Below, one piece after another: positions 6,435 through 13,745 of a stretch of DNA of 19,851 nt (its first letter is position 1; every line of letters begins with the position of its first letter). Source of the DNA: Pseudomonadota bacterium (GTDB lineage Bacteria > Pseudomonadota > Gammaproteobacteria > Burkholderiales > Burkholderiaceae); the NCBI GenBank assembly GCA_021783435.1, contig JAJXUC010000066.1, forward strand, positions 1-19,851, written 5' to 3'. A model generated the notes under the pieces. The model saw only the letters and a program-made list of their open reading frames with translations, did no database searches and was not told where the DNA came from. Position numbers and translations under genes: made by a program.

Positions 6435-7310
6435 ATGATGAGTTTCAACAACAAGGGCAAGGCCGTGCTGGCGGCCGCTTCATTGGCCGGTGTTGTCGCC
6501 GGTGGTTTGCCTGCGGCACAGGCCGCAACCTGGAGCGACGCCTGGGTGCATGCGGCCTACGGCACCAAGTTCGCGGAACCCGGCTACACGCAGGACATCG
6601 CCAAGCGCATTCTTGGGTTTTCCTATGCCGGGGGAGATGGTTGGGGCACGAATTTCTTCAATCTCGACGTGCTGATGTCGGATGCCAGCGATCCCGAAGC
6701 CTGCGCCGCTGGCGCCAATTCACCTTTCTGCGCCGCAGCAGGCGCGCAGGAGTTGTATGCGGTGTACCGCCGAACCTGGTCCTATGACCAGATCAGCGGC
6801 AACAAGATCGCCTGGGGGCCGATCAACGACGTCAAGCTCGCCTTCGGCGTGGACTACTCGGCCAAGAACACCACCTTCGCGCCGCGCGTGCGCAAGCTGC
6901 GCATCGGCCCCATGGTCGGCCTCAACGTTCCCGGTTTTGCCGAAGTGGGGCTGGAGCTGTACAAGGAAAGCAATCACAACGGCTTTTCGCCGTATCCGCA
7001 AGGCGGCGACGTGACCTTCAACACCACTTACGTGCTGGCGGCCGACTGGGGCATTCCATTCGCCGGGGGCAGCTTCAAGTGGAGCGGCTACTTCGACCAT
7101 ATCGGCGCCAAGGGCTACGGCACGGTTCCGGAAACACTGCTCTCGACCGAGGTGATGTACGACGTCGGCAAGGCGTTGTACGGCGCGCAGAACAAGCTGT
7201 GGGCCGGTCTGCAGTACCAGTACTGGCGCAACAAGTTCGGCAACCCCGCATCCAGCGTGCCCGGTGCCAAAGCCTCGACGCCGATGATCCGGGTGGAATA
7301 TCACTTTTGA
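6435..7310 (+). CDS. Tsx/OmpK-like outer-membrane nucleoside channel family protein (291 aa)
   Basis: This is an exported outer-membrane beta-barrel protein. A signal peptide covers about residues 1-31 (NNKGK n-region, Ala/Val/Gly core, AQAA cleavage region). The mature part shows alternating aromatic strands, and the chain ends in VEYHF with the C-terminal Phe typical of barrels. The pattern (W-D-WVHAAYGTKF near the start, late GLQYQYWRNKFG) resembles the Tsx/OmpK nucleoside-specific channel family; I assign family by overall resemblance. AGGAG at 6423-6427 sets the start at 6435 (MM) or 6438. Located between uraH and puuD, it probably lets purines or ureides cross the outer membrane; that substrate is inference. 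Confidence 0.78.
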   Translation: MMSFNNKGKAVLAAASLAGVVAGGLPAAQAATWSDAWVHAAYGTKFAEPGYTQDIAKRILGFSYAGGDGWGTNFFNLDVLMSDASDPEACAAGANSPFCAAAGAQELYAVYRRTWSYDQISGNKIAWGPINDVKLAFGVDYSAKNTTFAPRVRKLRIGPMVGLNVPGFAEVGLELYKESNHNGFSPYPQGGDVTFNTTYVLAADWGIPFAGGSFKWSGYFDHIGAKGYGTVPETLLSTEVMYDVGKALYGAQNKLWAGLQYQYWRNKFGNPASSVPGAKASTPMIRVEYHF

Positions 7311-7315
7311 GCGCC

Positions 7316-7340
7316 CCGGCGTTTTCTTGTGAAACGCCGG
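7316..7340 (+). terminator. Stem-loop after the porin gene
   Basis: CCGGCGTTT (7316-7324) pairs perfectly with AAACGCCGG (7332-7340) around a 7-base loop, five bases after the porin stop codon. No T-run follows, so it may be a weak terminator or an mRNA-stabilising hairpin. puuD begins 165 bases further on. Confidence 0.4.
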
Positions 7341-7505
7341 CCAGGACAATGTAGGCAAGCGCCGGTGGCGTCCGCATCGATGCCATCTGGCGCCCGGGCC
7401 GCCGCAGAGCGTCACCGCCGTTGCTTGCGACGGCACGCGGCCTTGGAGACTTTCGCAGTGCCTGCCGTGGCGGAAGTCGTTTTCATGTGATGCACGGACA
7501 AGAAC

Positions 7506-8711
7506 ATGACGAACGACCTGTTTGCCACACTCCTTCCCTATGCCATGAACTGGGCTGGCATGCTGCTGCGCTGGCTGCATGTCATCGCCGCCATCGCCTG
7601 GATCGGCGCCTCGTTCTATTTCGTCTGGCTCGACGACAGCCTGGAGCCGCCCAAGGATCCCGACACCCGGGCCAAGGGGGTGGACGGCGAACTGTGGGCC
7701 GTGCATGGCGGCGGCTTCTACAACCCGCAGAAATACCTGGTCGCACCGAAGACCCTGCCACAGCACCTGCACTGGTTCTACTGGGAGAGCTACGCCACAT
7801 GGCTGTCCGGCTTTGCGCTGCTGTCGGTGCTCTATCTGTACAACGCCGGCATCGTCCTGGTCGATCCGCAGGTGTACGCCTGGTCGTCGCCAGTCTTGGC
7901 CGGAACCACAGCCATCGGCTTTCTGGTCATCGGCTGGTTCGTCTATGACGCCATTTGCCGGTTTCTGGGCCAGAGTCCCAAGGGGGACCGCAACGTAGGC
8001 CTGCTCGTGGCTGGGTATGTGGCGGCCGCAGCGTGGCTGGCCTGTCACCTGTTCGCCGGGCGCGCAGCCTTTCTCATCACCGGGGCCATGCTGGCCACGA
8101 TGATGAGTGCGAACGTGCTGTTTTGGATCATCCCGGGCCAGCGCCGGGTCGTGGCGGCCATGCGCGCGGGAGAGCCGCCCAATCCGCTGGACGGCAAGCG
8201 CGGCAAGCAGCGCAGCGTGCACAACACGTATTTCACGCTGCCGGTGGTGTTCGCCATGCTGTCCAACCATGACAGCTTCGTCTACGACGCACCCAACAAC
8301 TGGCTGGTTCTCGTGCTGATGATGCTGGCCGGCGCCCTCATTCGCCAGTTCTTCGTGCTCAAGCACAAGGGCGTGTGGAAGTGGCAGTATTGGGGCATGG
8401 CGGTGGCCATCATTCTGGCCGTGGCCGTGGCATTGGCACCCAAGCCGCAGCCGGCCCAGGTTTTCAAGCAGCCCGTGAGCTTCGCGCAGGTGCAGCGCAT
8501 CGTCGCGCAGCGTTGCCTGATGTGCCACGCAGGGGCCGCGGCGAGCAAGGGCGTGCGCCTGGACTCGGCACAGGCCATCGTGTCGCACGCCCGGGGCATC
8601 GACCAGCAGGTGGTGGTCACGCGGGCCATGCCCTTGAACAACGTCACGCGGATCACGGATGCCGAGCGCGCCGAAATCGCGCAGTGGGTGAAGCAGGGCG
8701 CCAAGCCCTAG
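7506..8711 (+). CDS. puuD: Membrane urate hydroxylase with C-terminal cytochrome c domain (401 aa)
   Basis: PuuD converts urate to 5-hydroxyisourate and feeds electrons to the respiratory chain rather than making peroxide as soluble uricase does. Several hydrophobic segments are visible (around 16-42, 97-118, 130-151, 165-185, 187-209, 264-286, 296-311), with N-terminal motifs LRWLHVIAAIAWIGASFYFVW... and WAVHGGGFYNPQKY (64-77). Residues 325-398 form a cytochrome c domain with CLMCH (C337, C340, H341) and the probable axial M375 in AMPLNN. Length is typical of the family. The ribosome-binding site is weak. UraH, encoded just upstream, takes the product. The two small cytochromes at 73-797 are possible electron acceptors, but nothing in the sequence proves that. 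Confidence 0.93.
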   Translation: MTNDLFATLLPYAMNWAGMLLRWLHVIAAIAWIGASFYFVWLDDSLEPPKDPDTRAKGVDGELWAVHGGGFYNPQKYLVAPKTLPQHLHWFYWESYATWLSGFALLSVLYLYNAGIVLVDPQVYAWSSPVLAGTTAIGFLVIGWFVYDAICRFLGQSPKGDRNVGLLVAGYVAAAAWLACHLFAGRAAFLITGAMLATMMSANVLFWIIPGQRRVVAAMRAGEPPNPLDGKRGKQRSVHNTYFTLPVVFAMLSNHDSFVYDAPNNWLVLVLMMLAGALIRQFFVLKHKGVWKWQYWGMAVAIILAVAVALAPKPQPAQVFKQPVSFAQVQRIVAQRCLMCHAGAAASKGVRLDSAQAIVSHARGIDQQVVVTRAMPLNNVTRITDAERAEIAQWVKQGAKP

Positions 8712-8750
8712 ATGCTGTGGCGGCGATTCGGACAACCTGTCCATAATCCG

Positions 8751-8785
8751 GTCTGCGTGGCGGGCATCGTGCCCGCCGGCCAGAC
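8751..8785 (+). promoter_or_regulatory. Two-part hairpin in the tautomerase 5' leader
   Basis: GTCTG (8751-8755) pairs with CAGAC (8781-8785), and inside it GGCGGGC (8759-8765) pairs with GCCCGCC (8771-8777), with a symmetric 3-base internal loop and an ATCGT apical loop. The base of the hairpin abuts the GGAG ribosome-binding site at 8786-8789. It could control access to the ribosome-binding site or protect the 5' end after processing of the puuD transcript; no T-run supports termination. Confidence 0.5.
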
Positions 8786-8797
8786 GGAGAACCCGCA

Positions 8798-8983
8798 ATG
8801 CCCGCAATCCGCATCGACATGTTCGAGGGCCGCAGCCCCGAGGTGAAAAAAGAACTCGTCGAGAACATCACCCAGGCCGTGGTCGAGACCCTCAAGTGTT
8901 CGCCCGCAGCGGTGGACATCATCCTCAACGAAGTGCCCAAGTCACACTGGGCTACGGGCGGCAAATTGTGGAGCGAGTCGTGA
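8798..8983 (+). CDS. 4-oxalocrotonate tautomerase family protein (61 aa)
   Basis: This is a small tautomerase-superfamily protein. After Met removal it starts with Pro1, the catalytic base of the family, and has R11 at the expected place. The position of 4-OT Arg39 is Asp here, and the Phe50 position is Trp (SHWATGGK), so it is not a canonical 4-oxalocrotonate tautomerase; similar divergent paralogues are common. GGAG at 8786-8789 gives a good start. It lies 86 bases after puuD and probably shares its transcript. A role in tautomerising an unstable purine intermediate is conceivable but speculative; the substrate is unknown. Confidence 0.88.
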   Translation: MPAIRIDMFEGRSPEVKKELVENITQAVVETLKCSPAAVDIILNEVPKSHWATGGKLWSES

Positions 8984-9099
8984 CCGCCGCGCCGGTCCGT
9001 CCCTGAGACTGTGGGATGAATGCGGCAAAGCCCGGCGCGGTGTTCGCGGCGCCGGACCGACGCCGATCGGATGCGCATCTTGAGCATGAGGAGACAAGC

Positions 9100-9600
9100 A
9101 TGAAAACCCAGAAACGTCATGCCGCGATCGCGGTTCTCGGCATGACCCTGCTTGGCATCGGCACAGTCCATGCCGCGCCGCCCTTGAGCATCGGCATCCG
9201 GCGGCTGACGCTGGAAACCGCGCTCAAGGCGGCCCAGACCGCGATCGAGACCTGCCGCGCCAAGGGCCTCCAAGTCGGGGTGACGGTGGTCGACCGCAGC
9301 GGCCAGCCGCAGGTCATGCTGCGCGATGTGCTGGCGCCCGACCTCACCGTGCGCGTGAGCCGGCTCAAGGCCTACACCGCCGTGTCGTTCAACGCGCCGA
9401 CCTCGGCGCTCGATCGGCAGGCACAAAGCAGCCTGGCGCATGTGCCGGGCCTGCTGTTCTCGGCCGGCGCAGTGCCGATCACAGCAGGAGGGGTGCTGTA
9501 TGGCGCCATCGGTGTCAGCGGCGCACCCTCGGGCGAAACCGACGAGGCATGCGCCAAGGCTGGGGCGCAGGCCATCGAGGCGGATCTGGACATGCAGTAA
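9100..9600 (+). CDS. Exported GlcG/HbpS-like protein (166 aa)
   Basis: A signal peptide (residues 1-25; KTQKRH n-region, Leu/Gly-rich core, VHAA cleavage region) precedes a single GlcG/HbpS-type domain, with features such as LTLETALKAAQTAIETCRAKG, VGVTVVDRSGQPQVMLRD and the Gly-rich GVLYGAIGVSGAPSGETDEACA stretch near the end (described here in fragments). HbpS-type members bind heme extracellularly, while GlcG lies in glycolate-utilisation operons; the function in most members is unknown. The start at 9100 is set by GAGGAGA at 9088-9094. It is the last plus-strand gene of the uraH-puuD block and meets the malic enzyme gene convergently. Proximity to heme-dependent PuuD and to the glyoxylate genes is suggestive only. 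Confidence 0.85.
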   Translation: MKTQKRHAAIAVLGMTLLGIGTVHAAPPLSIGIRRLTLETALKAAQTAIETCRAKGLQVGVTVVDRSGQPQVMLRDVLAPDLTVRVSRLKAYTAVSFNAPTSALDRQAQSSLAHVPGLLFSAGAVPITAGGVLYGAIGVSGAPSGETDEACAKAGAQAIEADLDMQ

Positions 9601-9657
9601 ACGCGCGCTCCAGGCCCTACGTGCGTGCAGCGCACGGGGCGGGCAAGTGCCGTAGAG

Positions 9658-9691
9658 ACCTGGCGATGCAGCGCATCAGCGATCGCCAGGT
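9658..9691. terminator. Stem-loop between convergent genes
   Basis: ACCTGGCGAT (9658-9667) is complementary to ATCGCCAGGT (9682-9691) around a 14-base loop. It lies between the convergent hbpS-like gene and malic enzyme gene, where a shared terminator is expected. There is no strong T-run on either side, so it is a moderate candidate. Confidence 0.45.
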
Positions 9692-9728
9692 TCAGTCAGC
9701 GTTCGCCCCAAAGCCGGCGCGGCACGCA

Positions 9729-11387
9729 CTACTTGTACTGCGGCGCGTAGACATGCCCTCGGATGAAGGCCAGCAGGTCGGCCGGGCGGTCCACGCGGGC
9801 CAGACCGGCGTCAAAAACCAGCTTTGCCACGCGCGCTGCCGTCTGGATCTCGACCTCCAGGATGTTCGACTGGGGCGGGAACAGCATCCCGAGTTTCAAC
9901 TGCTCGGCGGACACCTGATCCGCGACGGCATGGGCCGCCTCGATGAACATCTCGTCGGTCACGCGCCTCGCGTTGGTCGCGTAGATGGCCATCCCGACCG
10001 CCGGGAAGATGTACAGGTTGTTCGCCTGGGAGGGAAGGAAGGTTTGCCCCGCCCGATGCACCGGCGGGAATTGCACACCGCTGGCGTAAACCACCTTGCC
10101 CTCGGACCAGGCGTAGGCGTCCTCGGGGAGGCATTCATGCTTGTCAGTCGGGTTGGACAGGGCGAAGATGATGGGGCGCGCATTGTGGCGCGACATCGCC
10201 TGCACCACGTCCTTGGAAAACAACTTGCCGACGGTGCTGACGCCGATGAGTGCCGTGGGCTTGAAGTCGTCGATCGCGGCGACGATCTCCGGATATTCGG
10301 TCGCCAAATCCAGGTGATCGAACGGTTTGCTGGCGGCCAATGGGTGTGCGTAGGGCAACTTGTGCGCGGGAAGATTGGGGCGACCCGCAACCACCAGGCC
10401 TTGGGTGTCGAAAAGACGGATTTGCCGCCGCGCCACCTCAGGCGCGACGCCCTGTTGCCCCAATGCCGAGACGATCAGGTCGGCAAGGCCAATGGCGGCG
10501 GAGCCGGCGCCCAGAAAGAGGATGCGCTGTCCCTTGAGTTCGCCGCCGGTGATCTTGAGCGCGTTGATCAGGCCCGCAAGCGTGACGCCGGCGGTGCCCT
10601 GAATGTCGTCGTTGTAGCACGAGACTTTGTTGCGGTAGCGGGCCAGCAGGGCGATGGCGTCGACACCCGTCCAGTCCTCGAAGTGGAGGCAGCAGTTCGG
10701 AAAAACCTCTTGAACGGCGTCGACGAATTCATCCACGAAGGCGTAGAGTTCGGCGGTCGGCGGGCGCTTTTGCCGCAGGCCGACGTAGAGGGGGTCGGCA
10801 AGATAGGCCGCATTGTTCGTGCCGGCATCCAGGTACATGGGCAGCAGCCCCTGCGGCGGCACCCCCGCGGCTGCCGTGTAAAGCTGCAGCTTGCCGATCG
10901 GGATGCCCATGCCGTTGGCGCCCAGGTCGCCCAGTCCGAGGATGCGGCCGGCGTTTGTGACGCAGATGAAGCGCACATCCTTGACCGGCCAGTTGCGCAG
11001 CACCTCCTTGACATGCCCTTTGCGCCGGATCGACAAATACATGCCGAGGGGGCGTCGCATGATGTGGTCGAATTTGAGGCAGGCCTCGCCGATCGTGGGG
11101 TCGTACACGATCTCGAGGAACCGCGCGGGATCCGACATCAGCGTGCGATAGAAGAGCGTCTGGTTCGTGTCCAGCAGGCTCATCAGGTAAATGAACCGAT
11201 CGAGATCCGTGGCCTTCTCCTTGAGCTGCAACATGACACGTTGCAACTGGGTCTCGATCGATTCCGTCACGTCCGGAACCAGGCCCACCAGGCCAAGCTC
11301 CTGGCGCTCGGCCTCGGTGAAACCCGTGGACCTGTTCAGCGCCGGATCGTGCAGGACTTCCATGCCGCGTTTGGCCGTGTTGATCAT
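9729..11387 (-). CDS. maeA: Malic enzyme, NAD-type (552 aa)
   Basis: It oxidatively decarboxylates malate to pyruvate and CO2. It is the single-domain malic enzyme of about 550 aa related to E. coli SfcA/MaeA and the mitochondrial enzymes, not the larger MaeB type. Visible catalytic elements are Y95 (EIVYDPTIGEAC), RILGLGDLG (148-156), K166 (GMGIPIGK), metal ligands E237/D238 (FEDW) and D261 (YNDDIQGTA), and a dinucleotide-binding FLGAGSAAIG (291-300). NAD preference is inferred from family. The start at 11387 is chosen because AGGGGG lies five bases upstream; the frame is open for 24 further codons without a ribosome-binding site. It is 76 bases downstream of fumC, and the pair converts fumarate to pyruvate. 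Confidence 0.95.
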   Translation of the reverse strand: MINTAKRGMEVLHDPALNRSTGFTEAERQELGLVGLVPDVTESIETQLQRVMLQLKEKATDLDRFIYLMSLLDTNQTLFYRTLMSDPARFLEIVYDPTIGEACLKFDHIMRRPLGMYLSIRRKGHVKEVLRNWPVKDVRFICVTNAGRILGLGDLGANGMGIPIGKLQLYTAAAGVPPQGLLPMYLDAGTNNAAYLADPLYVGLRQKRPPTAELYAFVDEFVDAVQEVFPNCCLHFEDWTGVDAIALLARYRNKVSCYNDDIQGTAGVTLAGLINALKITGGELKGQRILFLGAGSAAIGLADLIVSALGQQGVAPEVARRQIRLFDTQGLVVAGRPNLPAHKLPYAHPLAASKPFDHLDLATEYPEIVAAIDDFKPTALIGVSTVGKLFSKDVVQAMSRHNARPIIFALSNPTDKHECLPEDAYAWSEGKVVYASGVQFPPVHRAGQTFLPSQANNLYIFPAVGMAIYATNARRVTDEMFIEAAHAVADQVSAEQLKLGMLFPPQSNILEVEIQTAARVAKLVFDAGLARVDRPADLLAFIRGHVYAPQYK

Positions 11388-11463
11388 CAAAACCCCCTGA
11401 GATGGATGGAATGAAAACAAGAAAGCCGGCGCTGCGGCCCGCGAGCCCCGAGTGGCCAAAGCG

Positions 11464-12873
11464 TCATGTCCGTGCGGCTGCGACGTAGGGCCTGACCATC
11501 TTGGCCGGGTCGACGATACGGTCGAATTCGGCTTCGGTCACATAACCCAGCTCGAGCGCGGCCGCCTTCAGCGTCAGGTCGTGATCCTGCGCGTGGTGGG
11601 CGATCCTGGACGCCTTGTCGTAACCGATCACCGGCGCGAGCGCCGTCACCAGCATCAGTGAGCGCTCCACGTACTCGGCCATCTTTTTCCGGTTGGGCTG
11701 CGTTCCCTCGACGAGGAACTTGCGGAAATTCGTGCAGCCATCGCGCAGGATCGTGATCGAGTGCATGATGTTGAAAATGATCAGCGGCTTGTAGACGTTC
11801 ATCTCCAGATAGCCGCTGGCGCCGCCGAAGCCGACCGCCACGTCGTTGGCCATCACCTGCACGGCGAGCATCGTCAGGGCCTCGGCCTGGGTCGGGTTGA
11901 CCTTGCCCGGCATGATGGACGAACCGGGTTCGTTCTCGGGAATCATCAGCTCGGCAAAACCGGCGCGCGGGCCGCAGGACATCAGCCGAATGTCGTTGCC
12001 GATCTTGTAGAGCGAGGCGGCCAGCGTGCGCATCGTGCCCGAGAACTGCACGAGCGCGTCGTGCGCGCCCTGCACGGTGAACTTGTTGGGCGCGCTGACG
12101 AAGGGCAGCCCGGTCAACCGTGCGATTTCGGCCGCGGCGCTTTCCGCGAACCCCGGCGCCGAGTTGATGCCGGTACCCACGGCCGTGCCACCCAGCGCAA
12201 GTTGATAGACGCCGCCCAGCGCCGCCTCGAGCCGGCCGATGTTGTCGGCCAGCATGCCCGCGTAGCCGGACCATTCCTGGCCCAGCGTCAGGGGCGTGGC
12301 GTCCTGCATATGGGTGCGCCCGATCTTGACGATGTCCTTCCAGTCCTCCGCCTTCGTCGCGATGGCGTCGTGCAGCGCCTGCACCGCGGGAATCAGCCGC
12401 TGCGTCGCATTGACGGCGGTGGCGATGTACATCGCGGACGGAAACGAGTCGTTGGACGACTGCGCCATGTTGACATGGTCGTTGGGATGCACCGGCGCCT
12501 TGCTGCCCAGCGGCGTTCCGGCGAGCTGGCAGCAGCGGTTCGAGATCACCTCGTTCACGTTCATGTTGAACTGCGTGCCGCTGCCCGTCATCCAGACATG
12601 CAGCGGGAACATGTCGTGATGCTGGCCGGCGAGAATCTCGTCGCAGACCTGAACGATCAGTTTGAAAGCCGGCGCCTCGAGTCTCCCGCTCGCGTGGTTT
12701 GCGCTCGCGGCGCCCTTTTTGAGCGTGGCATAGGCCGTGATCATTTCCCGCGGAATCAGATCCGTGCCGATGCTGAAGTGTTCCAGCGAGCGCTGTGTCT
12801 GCGCCCCCCAGAGCCGGTCCGCCGGCACCTCGACCACACCCAAGCTGTCCGATTCTTGACGTACGTCTGGCAT
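11464..12873 (-). CDS. fumC: Class II fumarate hydratase (469 aa)
   Basis: This enzyme interconverts fumarate and malate without an iron-sulfur cluster. The superfamily signature [16 protein letters not shown] (317-332) contains catalytic S318; the TQAEA ending fits fumarase rather than aspartase (which has PVIPEV). T187-H188 ([10 protein letters not shown]), [15 protein letters not shown] (97-111) and SSNDSFPSA (139-147) are also present. Length matches E. coli FumC (467 aa). The start at 12873 is supported by GGGAG shortly upstream; an ATG 12 codons earlier has no such site. It precedes the malic enzyme gene and follows a DUF1275 gene on the same strand, 97 bases away. Confidence 0.96.
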   Translation of the reverse strand: MPDVRQESDSLGVVEVPADRLWGAQTQRSLEHFSIGTDLIPREMITAYATLKKGAASANHASGRLEAPAFKLIVQVCDEILAGQHHDMFPLHVWMTGSGTQFNMNVNEVISNRCCQLAGTPLGSKAPVHPNDHVNMAQSSNDSFPSAMYIATAVNATQRLIPAVQALHDAIATKAEDWKDIVKIGRTHMQDATPLTLGQEWSGYAGMLADNIGRLEAALGGVYQLALGGTAVGTGINSAPGFAESAAAEIARLTGLPFVSAPNKFTVQGAHDALVQFSGTMRTLAASLYKIGNDIRLMSCGPRAGFAELMIPENEPGSSIMPGKVNPTQAEALTMLAVQVMANDVAVGFGGASGYLEMNVYKPLIIFNIMHSITILRDGCTNFRKFLVEGTQPNRKKMAEYVERSLMLVTALAPVIGYDKASRIAHHAQDHDLTLKAAALELGYVTEAEFDRIVDPAKMVRPYVAAART

Positions 12874-12970
12874 GTCTTCTCCCGTGTGTCGTTGTTTCAG
12901 TGCATGCAAGCAGAGCCTGGGACATGCCAGGCGATGGATCTGTCATGCCGCGCTTTCGAAACAGCGCGTT

Positions 12971-13702
12971 TCATGCTTGCAGCTCCTCGATCGGCCTTGC
13001 GGCCTTGCACCGCGCGCAGGCCAGCAGGGCAAGGCCCGTGGGCAGCGCCAGTGCCAGAAGGCCGAAGGCCGCCTCGCACGCAGCGCCGAGGCCGCAGCCC
13101 GACGCGAACCCGAGAATCGCCGGCCAGGTGCGCATCGCCCGGGTGCGCGCCGCTGCAAGACTGGCCGGCTCGCGCCCCAGCAGGACCTCGCCCACGTCCA
13201 GCATGAAGTGCGTGATATTGGTCGTCATGACCGCCGTCGAGGGGGCACCTTTCAGCGAGATTTGCACCAGGGCGTTTTGCACCGCCATCGCCGAGACGCC
13301 GAGCATCCCGGCCATGACGGCGATCGCTGCATTCGGATCGACGCCGGGGCCGGCTGCGATGCCAAGCGCAAGAAAACCCGCGAGCAGCAGAAACTGCAGG
13401 ACGAGCAAGGGCCGCAGTGTGGCCATCCCGGCGGTTTCAAGACGTCCGACCAGCAGCCTCGTCAAGCCGAGCACCGCCATGAACACCGGAACCGACAACA
13501 TCGGCGCCATGGTCGCCCGGTCGCCGCTCACGACATGCGCGGCCAGGATGACGAGGTTGCCCGTGACGTGCGCGGTGAACAGGCCGCCGAGACCGAGAAA
13601 GCCGATGGTATCGACGCTTCCCGCGATGACGCTGAGCAGCGCCGGCAGATGCCTGGTGGCAGACAAGTCACCCACCGTCGCGGAAGAACAAGGAGACGTC
13701 AC
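12971..13702 (-). CDS. DUF1275 (YoaK-family) integral membrane protein (243 aa)
   Basis: This polytopic membrane protein of the DUF1275/YoaK family has no established function. About six hydrophobic segments are visible, beginning with LPALLSVIAGSVDTIGFLGL; family hallmarks are the early AGSVDxxGFLGLGGLFTAHVTGN region (in two fragments) and the later AMAVQNALVQ and MTTNITHF motifs. A GTG start at 13702 is preferred because AGGGGAG lies just upstream; the frame is open to a TTG at 13738 with no such site. It starts 43 bases after the GH64 gene stop, so the two are probably co-transcribed. Nothing links it directly to purine metabolism. Confidence 0.85.
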   Translation of the reverse strand: MTSPCSSATVGDLSATRHLPALLSVIAGSVDTIGFLGLGGLFTAHVTGNLVILAAHVVSGDRATMAPMLSVPVFMAVLGLTRLLVGRLETAGMATLRPLLVLQFLLLAGFLALGIAAGPGVDPNAAIAVMAGMLGVSAMAVQNALVQISLKGAPSTAVMTTNITHFMLDVGEVLLGREPASLAAARTRAMRTWPAILGFASGCGLGAACEAAFGLLALALPTGLALLACARCKAARPIEELQA

Positions 13703-13745
13703 TAGCTCCCCTGACCGCAACCACCACGTGTTCGCCAACTCAGGC

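Noticed and set aside
6753..6760. TTGTATGC inside the porin gene as another operator
   Set aside because: It encodes Leu-Tyr in a beta-strand, lies within a coding region away from any start, and has no partner arm; probably coincidence.
9549..11414. 621-codon plus-strand open frame opposite the malic enzyme gene
   Set aside because: Antisense shadow: low-complexity His/Arg/Gly/Asp-rich translation, no domain, and it runs through the convergent terminator region.
12915..12932. GCCTGG/CCAGGC hairpin between fumC and the DUF1275 gene as terminator
   Set aside because: Only a 6-bp stem with no U-tract; not enough to claim termination.
11761..13206. 481-codon plus-strand open frame opposite fumC
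   Set aside because: Antisense to a clear class II fumarase; composition is typical of a reverse-frame translation.
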